Assembly: GCA_963692995.1 (NCBI GenBank)
Contig: OY843611.1
Span: 806,001 to 870,000 of the forward strand
DNA from: Bin87 sp963692995
GTDB lineage: Bacteria; Chloroflexota; Dehalococcoidia; Lucifugimonadales; UBA3495
Direction of reading: 5' to 3'
DNA: 64,000 nucleotides
Part shown: one piece after another, positions 49,420-57,361 of the stretch
Position numbering within the stretch: the stretch's first letter is position 1
Layout: each line of letters opens with the position of its first letter
Notes under the pieces: model-generated
Databases searched by the model: none
The model's input: the letters and a program-made list of their open reading frames with translations, nothing else
Told to the model about the DNA's origin: nothing
Position numbers and translations under genes: made by a program

Positions 49420-50462
49420 CCTTTATACAGCCAGGTGCCTCAATGACCCTCCCACCAGAAGCCCGCCTCCGGTTCGTCGAGAATCTTCCCATCTGCCGCG
49501 TCATCAACGGCATGTGGCAGGTATCGGGCGCCCACGGTCGCATCGCGCCGGCGGCGGCGTTGGACGCTATGGTCGCTTACCACGATGCCGGTTTCACAAC
49601 TTGGGATCTGGCCGACCACTACGGCCCCGCCGAGGACTTCATCGGTGAGTTTCGCCGGCGTCTCGCTGCGGAGCGGGGCGATGCTGCGCGGGCCGAAATT
49701 CAGGCGTTCACCAAGTGGGTGCCGCGCCCCGGCCCGATGACGCGAGAGATCGTCGAAAACAACGTCGGCATCTCCCTTCGCCGCATGGGTGTTGAGCGGC
49801 TTGACCTGCTTCAGTTCCATTGGTGGGAATATCGGGACAAACGATACCTGGACGCCCTTTCTCACCTGGCCGACCTGCGCGACGAGGGCAAGATCCATCG
49901 TATCGCGTTGACCAACTTCGATACCGAGCGGCTACGCGAAATTGCCGACAGCGGCATCCGAGTAGTATCCAACCAGGTGCAGTACTCCCTGATCGACCGC
50001 CGGCCAGCGGTCCAGATGTCCCAAGTCTGCGAGGAACACCGGGTGTGGCTCCTGCCCTACGGCGTTCTTTGTGGAGGACTCCTTTCCGACCGTTACCTGG
50101 GCCAACCCGAACCGGGCCATCACGCCCTCAACACCGCCAGCCTCCGCAAGTATAAGCAGATGATTGACGCCTGGGGCGGCTGGCTGCTGTTTCAGCAACT
50201 CTTGTCCACTCTCAGAACGGCGGCCGACAAGCACGGCGTTAGCATCGCCAATGTTGCGATACGTTATATCCTGGAGCGGCCGGCGGTTGCCGGCGCAATC
50301 ATCGGCGCCCGCCTGGGCGTAGCAGAGCACATCGCCGAAAACGCCGGCGCATTCGGATTCCAGCTGGACGCCGCCGACCGGGCAGCCATCGAAGCGGTTC
50401 TGGTTAACGCCCGGGATCTTTATCAAATCATCGGCGACTGCGGCGATGAGTACCGGCGTTGA
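49416..50462 (+). CDS. aldo/keto reductase
   Basis: 348 residues, or 339 from the second ATG at 49443. The catalytic tetrad is visible: Asp and Tyr in DLADHYGPAED, Lys in AFTKW, His in LQFHWWEY. Other AKR blocks: GISLRRMGVERLDLLQ, IALTNFDTERL. It starts on the stop of the ATPase gene (ATGA), which may be chance. The substrate is unknown. Confidence 0.88.
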   Translation: MTFIQPGASMTLPPEARLRFVENLPICRVINGMWQVSGAHGRIAPAAALDAMVAYHDAGFTTWDLADHYGPAEDFIGEFRRRLAAERGDAARAEIQAFTKWVPRPGPMTREIVENNVGISLRRMGVERLDLLQFHWWEYRDKRYLDALSHLADLRDEGKIHRIALTNFDTERLREIADSGIRVVSNQVQYSLIDRRPAVQMSQVCEEHRVWLLPYGVLCGGLLSDRYLGQPEPGHHALNTASLRKYKQMIDAWGGWLLFQQLLSTLRTAADKHGVSIANVAIRYILERPAVAGAIIGARLGVAEHIAENAGAFGFQLDAADRAAIEAVLVNARDLYQIIGDCGDEYRR

Positions 50463-50464
50463 CC

Positions 50465-50491
50465 GGATTCCGGCGCAAGCCGGCATGACGG
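50465..50491. repeat. palindromic repeat
   Basis: GGATTCCGGCGCAAGCCGGC followed by ATGACGG, immediately after the aldo/keto reductase stop. Core variant CCGGCGCAAGCCGG. Confidence 0.75.
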
Positions 50492-50537
50492 AAGGGTAGA
50501 TTTGAATGCCATAGGGCTAGATTTAGAGGAGGTTCCC

Positions 50538-51440
50538 ATGCAAATCGGCGCGATATTCCCGCAAACCGAAATCGGCCCCGACCCGGTCGCCATTCGTGAT
50601 TACGTGCAGGCGGTCGAAGAAATGCAGTTCGATTACCTGTTCATCGCCGACCATGTGCTTGGCGCGGATCCGACCCGCCACGCTCACGTCCGCGACCACT
50701 ACTACACCCATCACAGCGTCATCCATGAATCGCTGACCACGCTGGCATTCATCTCCGCGCTGACCACGCGCATCCGCCTGATCACGGGCATTCTCATCCT
50801 GCCGCAACGCCAAACTGCCCTCGTCGCCAAGCAGGCCGCCGAAATCGACGTTCTGAGCGGCGGTCGCCTCACGCTAGGCATCGGCGTTGGCTGGAACCAC
50901 GTGGAGTTCGAGGCGCTGGGCGAGGATTTCACCAATCGCGGCATCCGCTCCGAGGAGCAGATCGACCTGATGCGCGCCTTATGGACGCAGGAAGTTGTGG
51001 ACTTTCCAGGCCGCTGGCACACTGTCCGCTCGGCCGGCATCAAGCCTCTTCCAATCCAACAGCCGATCCCCGTCTGGTTCGGCGCCGGCGGATCGGCCGG
51101 CCCCGTACCGAGGGATGTGGTGCTGCGGCGCATTGCCCGGATGGGCGACGGCTGGTTCCCCAGCTTCGGGCCTGACGACACCGCCCGCGCCGTCCTGGAC
51201 AAGCTGCAAAACTACATTGCGGAAGCCGGTCGCAAACCCTCCGACGTTGGGCTGGCCGGCCGCATCCGGATGCCCGACAAATCTCCGGACGAGTGGCTCG
51301 CCGAAGTCGAGGGCTGGCGATCCCTGGGCGGCACCCACGTTATGGCGGAGGCCCGACGCGGGCCGCTCAGCGCCGTTGACCAGCATATAGCCGCCATGCG
51401 CCAGTTCCGGGAGGTCATACCTGTGGGTTGGGGAAGCTGA
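50538..51440 (+). CDS. LLM-class F420-dependent oxidoreductase-like protein
   Basis: 300 residues from ATG 50538, with GAGGAGG eight bases before it (an upstream ATG at 50502 lacks one). QIGAIFPQTEIGPDPVAIRDY starts the barrel; DYLFIADH, ITGILILPQRQTALVAKQAAEIDVLSGGRLTLGIGVGWN is the F420-type LLM signature. Usual length. Probably reduces or oxidises an unknown small molecule with F420H2. Confidence 0.87.
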   Translation: MQIGAIFPQTEIGPDPVAIRDYVQAVEEMQFDYLFIADHVLGADPTRHAHVRDHYYTHHSVIHESLTTLAFISALTTRIRLITGILILPQRQTALVAKQAAEIDVLSGGRLTLGIGVGWNHVEFEALGEDFTNRGIRSEEQIDLMRALWTQEVVDFPGRWHTVRSAGIKPLPIQQPIPVWFGAGGSAGPVPRDVVLRRIARMGDGWFPSFGPDDTARAVLDKLQNYIAEAGRKPSDVGLAGRIRMPDKSPDEWLAEVEGWRSLGGTHVMAEARRGPLSAVDQHIAAMRQFREVIPVGWGS

Positions 51441-51457
51441 CCTTCAGACTCCGACCG

Positions 51458-52327
51458 TCAGCGCGACCCGGTGGTGTACGGCGTGTCCCCCAGGGGATGC
51501 GCTGCCCACTTGCCGGCTTCAACCGCAGTCAGGAAATCCGCGACCAGTTGATTGAACTGGGCCGGCTCTTCCAGGTTGATGGCGTGGCCGCACTGGGGCA
51601 GCACCGCCAAACCGCTGCGGGGAATGTGACGTTTCATCATTATCGACGGCTCCACGCACGGGTCGTCCTCGTCCCCGACCATGATCAACGTGGGCACCTG
51701 GAGTTGGTTCATCTGCGGTATTAACTGGTCGATGGTAGGCCGCTTCAGCTGAACGCCGCGGAACGTATAGGCCGAGCCACGGGCGTTGTGCCCCAGCAGC
51801 AGGCGCATGAACTCCGCGTATCCGAGAGGATCTTTGCGTTGTAGCTGCACCCGGGTCGGCCCGCTGCCGTAGTCTTTCATCACCGGCGGGGTTCCTTCGG
51901 CCAGGAGCCGCGCTGCCATGGCCTCGCCGCCGGCGCGGAACGCCTCAGTATGCGTCGTGCCGGAGCCGGCCGACGCCACGATGATGGCGCGGCACCGTTG
52001 GGGATACCGCAGCGCGAAGTTCAGGGCCACGTTGCCGCCCATGGACAAACCGCCGATGTAGGCCTGTTCGATTTCCAGGTGGTCCATCAGGCGGCGCAGG
52101 TCTTCTATCGTAATATCTTGGGAGTAGGCCGCCGGGTCCGTTGGCACGTCCGAAGGCGGATAACCACGGTCGTTGTAGGTGATGACCCGGTAGCGGTGGC
52201 TGAAGTAACGGACCTGCTGCTCCCAGCTCTCGTAGGAGCCGGCGAATTCATGGCTCCAGATGAGCGGAAAGCCCTCGCCGGTGGACTGGTAGAAGATAGG
52301 CACGCCGTCGGAATCGAAAGTAGGCAT
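51458..52327 (-). CDS. alpha/beta hydrolase
   Basis: 289 residues. Nucleophile elbow G-L-S-M-G-G near residue 95, acid Asp in GDEDDP near 225, His in CGHAINLE near 255, so the catalytic triad is complete. LIWSHEFAGSYESW replaces the usual HG oxyanion turn. The substrate is unknown. It converges on the F420-type oxidoreductase. Confidence 0.88.
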   Translation of the reverse strand: MPTFDSDGVPIFYQSTGEGFPLIWSHEFAGSYESWEQQVRYFSHRYRVITYNDRGYPPSDVPTDPAAYSQDITIEDLRRLMDHLEIEQAYIGGLSMGGNVALNFALRYPQRCRAIIVASAGSGTTHTEAFRAGGEAMAARLLAEGTPPVMKDYGSGPTRVQLQRKDPLGYAEFMRLLLGHNARGSAYTFRGVQLKRPTIDQLIPQMNQLQVPTLIMVGDEDDPCVEPSIMMKRHIPRSGLAVLPQCGHAINLEEPAQFNQLVADFLTAVEAGKWAAHPLGDTPYTTGSR

Positions 52328-52418
52328 TCAGGTGCTCCGAAGTGAAACAAGAGTGTGCTGTTGGAAGGGACAGGGGATGTGTTCTCTGCAACAGGAACGT
52401 TGGCCTCGTTTTGTACTC

Positions 52419-52447
52419 GCTGGGTTCCCGCGAAAACGGGGAATGAC
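52419..52447. repeat. palindromic repeat, imperfect
   Basis: GCTGGGTTCCCGCGAAAACG followed by GGGAATGAC, with one mismatch in the stem, 19 bases from the end of the Uma2 gene. Confidence 0.65.
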
Positions 52448-52465
52448 GGGAAATATCAACAGGCC

Positions 52466-53020
52466 TTAGGGATGCCGGCGGAACAGCCGCCAGACTTCGA
52501 TGCTGAACCCTGGCAGCAAATCGCCTCCGTCCAGCACATCATCCTCACCCAGCGCCCGCGGTTCTTCACCGGGCCGATAACGGGTAACGGAGGTGCGCTC
52601 CGGGTCGCCGTACCACACTTCCCGGCTGCCAAAGCCCAGCCACATGGCGGCTCTTTCCGTTACTTCCCCGGGTGTATCGCTGGGCGATTTAATCTCTACT
52701 ACCAGGTCGGGGGCGAAGTTCCGGTAGCCGGGTATGGATTCGCTGACACGCCCCGGCGCAATCCAGGCTACGTCCGGCGCGCGCACCGTGTCGGGGTTCG
52801 ACTCGAGACGGAAGCCGGCGTTGTCCCGGACAAAGCCGTAATCATTCTCGTCGGAGTATATGATTAATGCAGATGCGAATCTCCCGACAACTTCACCGTG
52901 CCGGTCTCCTGGTGGCGGCATGTTTTCCGTCAAAACTCCTCTCACCAGCTCGTACTCGTACCCGTCGTCGGGCAGCAGCAGCAACTCATCAGCGGTGGTT
53001 AGTTTGGGTTTAGTAGTCAT
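52466..53020 (-). CDS. Uma2-family protein, tandem copy B
   Basis: 184 residues from ATG 53020. TADELLLLPDDGYEYELVRGVL, PDVAWIAP and PDLVVEIKSPSDTPGEVTERAAMWLGFGSREVWYGDPE show the Uma2 fold with Glu-x-Lys. It is nearly identical in DNA to the next upstream gene (53028-53582), from which it differs mainly in the N-terminal codons and in one loop (ENDYGFVRDNAG). The gap between the copies is seven bases. Confidence 0.88.
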   Translation of the reverse strand: MTTKPKLTTADELLLLPDDGYEYELVRGVLTENMPPPGDRHGEVVGRFASALIIYSDENDYGFVRDNAGFRLESNPDTVRAPDVAWIAPGRVSESIPGYRNFAPDLVVEIKSPSDTPGEVTERAAMWLGFGSREVWYGDPERTSVTRYRPGEEPRALGEDDVLDGGDLLPGFSIEVWRLFRRHP

Positions 53021-53027
53021 AACCCAC

Positions 53028-53582
53028 CTAGGGATGCCGGCGGAACAGCCGCCAGACTTCGATGCTGAACCCTGGCAGCAAATCGCCTCCGTCCAGTACA
53101 TCATCCTCGCCCAGCGCCCGCGGTTCTTCACCGGGCCGATAACGGGTAACGGAGGTGCGCTCCGGATCGCCGTACCACACTTCCCGGCTGCCAAAGCCCA
53201 GCCACATGGCGGCTCTTTCCGTTACTTCCCCTGGTGTATCGCTGGGCGATTTAATCTCTACTACCAGGTCGGGGGCGAAGTTCCGGTAGCCGGGTATGGA
53301 TTCGCTGACACGCCCCGGCGCAATCCAGGCTACATCCGGCGCGCGCACCGTGTCGGGGTTCGACTCGAGACGGAAGCCGGCGTTGTCAACGACCGACCCG
53401 TAATCGTTATCATCCGAGTAATTGCCCAATGCGTTGGCGAAGCGTCCGGCCACTTCACCGTGCCGATACCCTGGTGGCGGCATGTTTTCCGTCAAAACTC
53501 CTCTCACCAGCTCGTACTCGTACCCGTCGTCGGGCAGCAGCAGCAGTTCCTCGGCGGTAACCAATTTTTGCGCGGTAGTCAT
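53028..53582 (-). CDS. Uma2-family protein, tandem copy A
   Basis: 184 residues from ATG 53582. Same domain and length as copy B, with DNDYGSVVDNAG where B has ENDYGFVRDNAG. Both copies end in the same WRLFRRHP. The first of the pair in transcription order. Confidence 0.88.
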   Translation of the reverse strand: MTTAQKLVTAEELLLLPDDGYEYELVRGVLTENMPPPGYRHGEVAGRFANALGNYSDDNDYGSVVDNAGFRLESNPDTVRAPDVAWIAPGRVSESIPGYRNFAPDLVVEIKSPSDTPGEVTERAAMWLGFGSREVWYGDPERTSVTRYRPGEEPRALGEDDVLDGGDLLPGFSIEVWRLFRRHP

Positions 53583-53640
53583 ACTGCACCAGCCGGCCGG
53601 ATATTCCATTCCGGCGCCGGCGCATTCTATCACGAAGAAA

Positions 53641-53665
53641 CCCCTCTCCCATTGTGAGAGAGGGG
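53641..53665 (-). terminator. rho-independent terminator of BNR-repeat gene
   Basis: On the minus strand CCCCTCTC and GAGAGGGG arms flank a nine-base loop and are followed by TTTCTTC, about 41 bases after the stop at 53706. Confidence 0.6.
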
Positions 53666-53705
53666 CATCATCCTTTGACAGGATCAGGATGAGCGTGTGG
53701 GGCCG

Positions 53706-54692
53706 CTAACCGTTGGGGGTCAGGGCCAGGGAGCGGATTTCGCCGAACTCCTTCGGCAGCTTGTCCCAGTTGTCGCCGCCGTCGGCGCTGACGTACACGT
53801 AGCCGTAAATGCTGGCGGCTACCATCACGTCGGAGAGGTGGGGACTGGCGGCGAACCAATAGACCACGGAGTTGGGAGTCTGGGACAACGCTGGGGCGTC
53901 CCAAGAGTCGCCGGCGTCGCGGGTGCGACGGATGGCGCCGGTGACGCCGGGGATGGTGTCGCCGTTGCCGACGAACATGACGCTGGGGTTGTCGGGCTTG
54001 ATGACCATGCCGCGGCAGTAGGAGCGGGTGTCCTCGGCGTGGAACCGGGGGAACTCGTGCAGCTCCCAGCTCTCGCCCTCGTCGTTGCTGGTGGAGATGC
54101 CGAAGGGCGTGGTGCAGTAGATGGCGGCGTCGGGGCCGGGCTTGAGGGCCATGCCGTGGATGTCGCCGTGGAAGGGGTCGGGGCCGAGGTCGGGCAGGCG
54201 AGTCCAGTTGTCGCCGCCGTCCAGGCTGCGATATACGCCGTCCACCTCGATGCCGGCCCATACGGTGCGGGTGTCCCGGGGGTCCACGATGATGTTGGTG
54301 GTGCGGGGGATGCCGATAGGGCAGGGCATCCGCACGCCCAAGTCCAGTTCCTCCCAGTTCTGCCCGCCGTCGCGGGAACGGAAAGCGTTGGGGCGGGTGC
54401 CCACGAAGACGGTGTCGCTGTCGTCGGGGTCAACTCCCACCGACCAGATTTGCAGGTCGTCCATGGGCGACTCGATGTACTCCCAGGTAAAGCCGTTGTC
54501 GTTGGAGCGGAACAGCCCGTTGTCGGAGCCGGCGTAAATGCGGTGCCGGTGGTTGGGGTCAACGGCCAGGGCGCGGATGTTGCACTCGGTGGGCAGCGGG
54601 TTGCGGATGCGGTTCCAGCTCTCGCCGCCGTCAGGACTGACGGACAGCCCGCCGCCAACGGTGCCGACGCTGATAGTGTAATTTCCAGCCAT
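53706..54692 (-). CDS. BNR/sialidase-like beta-propeller protein
   Basis: 328 residues from ATG 54692, with AGGAGG six bases upstream. Repeated S-x-D-x-G-x-x-W Asp-box motifs: SPDGGESWNR, SNDNGFTWEY, SRDGGQNWEE, SLDGGDNWTR, SNDEGESWEL, TRDAGDSWDA, SADGGDNWDK (seven). This pattern gives a beta-propeller of the BNR/Vps10/photosystem-stability type, with no sialidase catalytic Arg triad seen and no signal peptide. Probably a cytosolic or scaffold propeller. A rho-independent terminator follows. Confidence 0.83.
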   Translation of the reverse strand: MAGNYTISVGTVGGGLSVSPDGGESWNRIRNPLPTECNIRALAVDPNHRHRIYAGSDNGLFRSNDNGFTWEYIESPMDDLQIWSVGVDPDDSDTVFVGTRPNAFRSRDGGQNWEELDLGVRMPCPIGIPRTTNIIVDPRDTRTVWAGIEVDGVYRSLDGGDNWTRLPDLGPDPFHGDIHGMALKPGPDAAIYCTTPFGISTSNDEGESWELHEFPRFHAEDTRSYCRGMVIKPDNPSVMFVGNGDTIPGVTGAIRRTRDAGDSWDAPALSQTPNSVVYWFAASPHLSDVMVAASIYGYVYVSADGGDNWDKLPKEFGEIRSLALTPNG

Positions 54693-54809
54693 GATAACCT
54701 CCTCAACTGCGCGAAAAGCGTACAAGGGATGGGCCGCGGGCGCGGATTAGGCGCACGCCGTCGGGGGGCATGATAGCACAGTGGAGGTCTCGGAGGAGGT
54801 ATTTCTCGC

Positions 54810-54837
54810 TTGCGCTTGCGCCGTAGCTCCCTATAAT
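54810..54837 (+). promoter_or_regulatory. promoter candidate for unknown gene pair
   Basis: TTGCGC, 16 bases, TATAAT, 48 bases before the ATG at 54885. The adjacent GGAGGAGG at 54792-54799 is not near a start codon. Confidence 0.42.
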
Positions 54838-54884
54838 GGGCGCCGGGTGCAAACTGCGCCCGAGCCAACGCGACGAACTGACAA

Positions 54885-55484
54885 ATGCTGGACCTGAACA
54901 ACTTGGCTGTAGGAGGCAACCCTGGCATCACCGCTGAGAAGGTCGCCGGACTAGCCCAGGCCGCTGCGGTTTGCCTGGAAGAACAGGGGCACAAGCAGGG
55001 TGCGTCGCTCATCGTCCGTGGCAATGTTCACAACGGCGACTGCCCTTTGGCTTGGCCTCCAGTTACTACACAAGCTCAACGCACTTGGAACGATGACGAT
55101 GAGGCTACCGAAGATGGTTCTGCTGGTATTGCAACACTGCTAGCTAACCAGGTAATTGGTCAGCAAGTCATCCTGCGCTCTCGTAAAAGCACTCCTCAGG
55201 AACCTACCGGATTCGATTATTGGCTGGGCGACGATGATATGGCTAATATGTCAGATGCCGAGCGAAGCACAACTGAATCCTTGGCCGGTATTTTGACTGA
55301 TCCTAATCTTGTCGCCCGCTCCAGGATGGAAGTATCCGGCATTCGTAATGGCGATGACAGGACTGTCCAGGCGAGAATAAGACGTAAATTGCGACAGATA
55401 GGCCCTTCCGACCCTACAGGTTTGCCGGGTTACGCAATTGTAGTCGAATTTGGCCGGCCCCTTGCTGAGGTTAGGAGAAAATGA
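54885..55484 (+). CDS. hypothetical protein, first of coupled pair
   Basis: 199 residues. The N-terminus (EKVAGLAQAAAVCLEEQGHKQGASLIV) looks helical; the middle is Asp/Glu-rich with a TTQAQRTWNDDDEATEDG segment; near the end MEVSGIRNGDDRTVQARIRRKL has basic character. The stop overlaps the next start by ATGA. Base use is less GC-rich than the neighbours and A/T-rich codons are common. I do not recognise a family. No membrane segment. Confidence 0.62.
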   Translation: MLDLNNLAVGGNPGITAEKVAGLAQAAAVCLEEQGHKQGASLIVRGNVHNGDCPLAWPPVTTQAQRTWNDDDEATEDGSAGIATLLANQVIGQQVILRSRKSTPQEPTGFDYWLGDDDMANMSDAERSTTESLAGILTDPNLVARSRMEVSGIRNGDDRTVQARIRRKLRQIGPSDPTGLPGYAIVVEFGRPLAEVRRK

Positions 55485-56644
55485 GCTCTGGGGAACATCA
55501 CAATATTGCTATGGGGTTCGTCGACCTCGGCATCAGGAACCGCGCCCAAGGCGACACGGCGCGCGCGCTGGCGTATTTCAAGCAGGCCCTGGACTTCGAG
55601 ATGGCGGCCATCGAAGAACTTGACCAGACAGACGGGCTGGCTTGGTCGCTCCTACACCGCAGCGCCGGCACCTTGGCGCTGGACTGCCGGGACTTTCGCC
55701 TGGCCGAGCAGATAACAACCCGCGCCCTGGCTGGCGAACCTGACCCAATCATCGTTGAAGAATTACGTGACCTGCTGGAGCAAATCTATTTCCAGCGACA
55801 CTTAAACATGAAGGGTGTTGTTTTGCAGGACGATGAACTCCACCTGAGTCTCTCCGGCCAAGAAGTGGGCCATGGCCTTATCCAATACAACGAAATATAT
55901 GGCCGTGTCGATAATACTTCAAAACTGCTCTACCGGACCGCTGAAAGGAAGCTCGGGCGCAGTTTCCGTGAAAGTGGACAGCCGGTCAAAGGCATCCGTG
56001 AGAATTACCAAACGTTGGTGTCTGTGCCTAGGCATGGAAGTTTCGCCGTTACCCTAAGATTCGGCAGTCAAATTCAGCCTACTTTGGCGGGTATGTTTGA
56101 CACGGTTGACGTCATAGGCGAGTTTATGGACCTGTTAGTCTTGGTTAACCATTCACGCATTGACGAAATAGAAGACTGCATTTCCGACCCTGATTATCTG
56201 CGGAATTTCTTTGGCTTGGTCAAAAATTTAGCCCCTGATGGCGAGCGCATTCGTCAGGTAGGCTTTACAGCAATCCGACATGGCGTAGAACGTTCCGTAA
56301 AACTTACTACTCCAGCGGCCGAATTACCTGCGCCGTCGCTGCCAACACAATCTGATTCAGGCGAAGATCCCGAGACGATACGAGGCATACTACGATATGC
56401 CGACGCTACTCGTGGTAGAGGCAATCAAATCAGGATTATTGACACAGAACGAAAGTCACATCGAGTAAATGTGCCGGCAGGAATGATGAACGACATTGTG
56501 CGCCCCATGTGGGACTCAATAGTGACGGTAATAGGCATACGTGTTGGCAATGTAATTAATCTGCAAGATATCTGGATTGATGAAATCGATGACACTTACC
56601 TCCTGTCCCATTCCCGTTCCCGCGCCGCTGCAATGCGCCCCTAA
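55481..56644 (+). CDS. hypothetical TPR-like protein, second of coupled pair
   Basis: 387 residues. Residues about 5-105 contain a helical pair ALAYFKQALDFEMAAIEELDQTDGLAWSLLHRSAGTLALDCRDFRLAEQITTRALAGEPDPI, like TPR units. The rest is mixed alpha/beta with an Arg/Lys-rich part and a strand-rich C-terminus (IRIIDTERKSHRVNVPAGMMNDIVRPMWDSIVTVIGIRV). No catalytic motif. It is coupled to the 199-residue gene, so they probably act together. Low-GC character suggests recent transfer. Confidence 0.62.
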   Translation: MSSGEHHNIAMGFVDLGIRNRAQGDTARALAYFKQALDFEMAAIEELDQTDGLAWSLLHRSAGTLALDCRDFRLAEQITTRALAGEPDPIIVEELRDLLEQIYFQRHLNMKGVVLQDDELHLSLSGQEVGHGLIQYNEIYGRVDNTSKLLYRTAERKLGRSFRESGQPVKGIRENYQTLVSVPRHGSFAVTLRFGSQIQPTLAGMFDTVDVIGEFMDLLVLVNHSRIDEIEDCISDPDYLRNFFGLVKNLAPDGERIRQVGFTAIRHGVERSVKLTTPAAELPAPSLPTQSDSGEDPETIRGILRYADATRGRGNQIRIIDTERKSHRVNVPAGMMNDIVRPMWDSIVTVIGIRVGNVINLQDIWIDEIDDTYLLSHSRSRAAAMRP

Positions 56645-57022
56645 ACAGTGTTCCATACTCTCCAATATGTCTTTGAGTAGAACAGTATGATGTCTATAAC
56701 CTGCCCAAATCTCCCGGAGTCATTATGGGAGCTGGTACGCTGCCAAGTGATTTCGCTACGGAAATTGCCTGTCCCCAAAGGCGCTATTGATGCCCCAGAT
56801 ACGCAACGTTTCGAGTTCGGATTCGCGCTTTTCTTGCGACAGAGGTGACCTGAGGTTGCCGAAGAAAGTTTGATTTTTGGCAAATGGCGGGTCAATGCAG
56901 ACGAGGTCAATGCTTGCGTTGTCTAGCCGCCGCAACAAGTTGAGGTTGTCCGCGATGAACAAATGCCGGTTCAGCGGATGCTGCGCGCTTGGGTTGGCTC
57001 GCAGCATTTTGGCTTCCTTCAT
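56641..57022 (-). pseudogene. site-specific DNA methyltransferase fragment with internal deletion
   Basis: From 57022 the frame reads NRHLFIADNLNLLRRLDNASIDLVCIDPPFAKNQTFFGNL, the DPPF methylase motif with its typical N-terminal flank. It ends at 56756 after ELETLRIWGIN. The same protein seems to continue in the other frame (SEITWQRTSSHNDSGRFGQVIDIILFYSKT, ending at 56641), which normally belongs roughly 100 residues further on. A frameshift plus an internal deletion therefore left two joined pieces. Not a functional enzyme. Confidence 0.72.
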
Positions 57023-57068
57023 TCAGTTGCCGCCCAAGTAGGTTTGAGTGCCGACTTTCTCCTTGTGT

Positions 57069-57116
57069 AAAAGGCCTGGGCATTATACCCACCGGGACTT
57101 CGCTGAGCGTAGGCGT
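57069..57116 (-). pseudogene. remnant of a thiamine-diphosphate enzyme C-terminus
   Basis: The minus strand reads TPTLSEVPVGIMPRPF, matching APSLIEVPVGTMPTPF at the C-terminus of the enzyme at 57362-58969. About two thirds of 45 aligned bases are the same. It may be a leftover of a duplicated or replaced gene end. Confidence 0.55.
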
Positions 57117-57124
57117 GTGCGCCA

Positions 57125-57331
57125 TTACACAGCCACTTCCATTTGCCGAGTCTCAATGGCCAGCGGCAAGCCCGGTTCGGCGCGGACTTCGATGCAGAGA
57201 GCGATGGCTTCTTGTATATTGGCAAGAGCTTCGTCCTTCGTGCCTTATTGGCTGACGCAGCCAGGGATAGCCAGGCATTCCACGATCCTCACGCCATCTT
57301 CATCCCGGTTGATGGTAGCCGTCATTTTCAT
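57125..57331 (-). pseudogene. HicB-like antitoxin with premature stop
   Basis: A 68-codon frame from ATG 57331: TATINRDEDGVRIVECLAIPGCVSQ, then TAA, then GTKDEALANIQEAIALCIEVRAE. This is the typical HicB RNase-H-like half with the SQG-T-K/R-DEA junction broken exactly by TAA at codon 29. TAA is not a selenocysteine codon, so this is a nonsense mutation. GGAGGG lies upstream. No HicA toxin gene is next to it. Confidence 0.72.
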
Positions 57332-57361
57332 GGCTCAACCCTCCTTCCGTTTAAACTCCCC

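Noticed and set aside
53825..55024. 399-codon minus-strand ORF overlapping the BNR gene
   Set aside because: Ser/Thr/Pro/Ala-rich composition typical of a shadow frame in GC-rich DNA; the overlapping frame encodes a clean seven-Asp-box propeller.
57245..57247. In-frame stop of the HicB-like gene as a third recoding event
   Set aside because: The codon is TAA, which is not used for selenocysteine, and it falls in a Ser-Gln-Gly turn without redox role; a nonsense mutation is the simple explanation.
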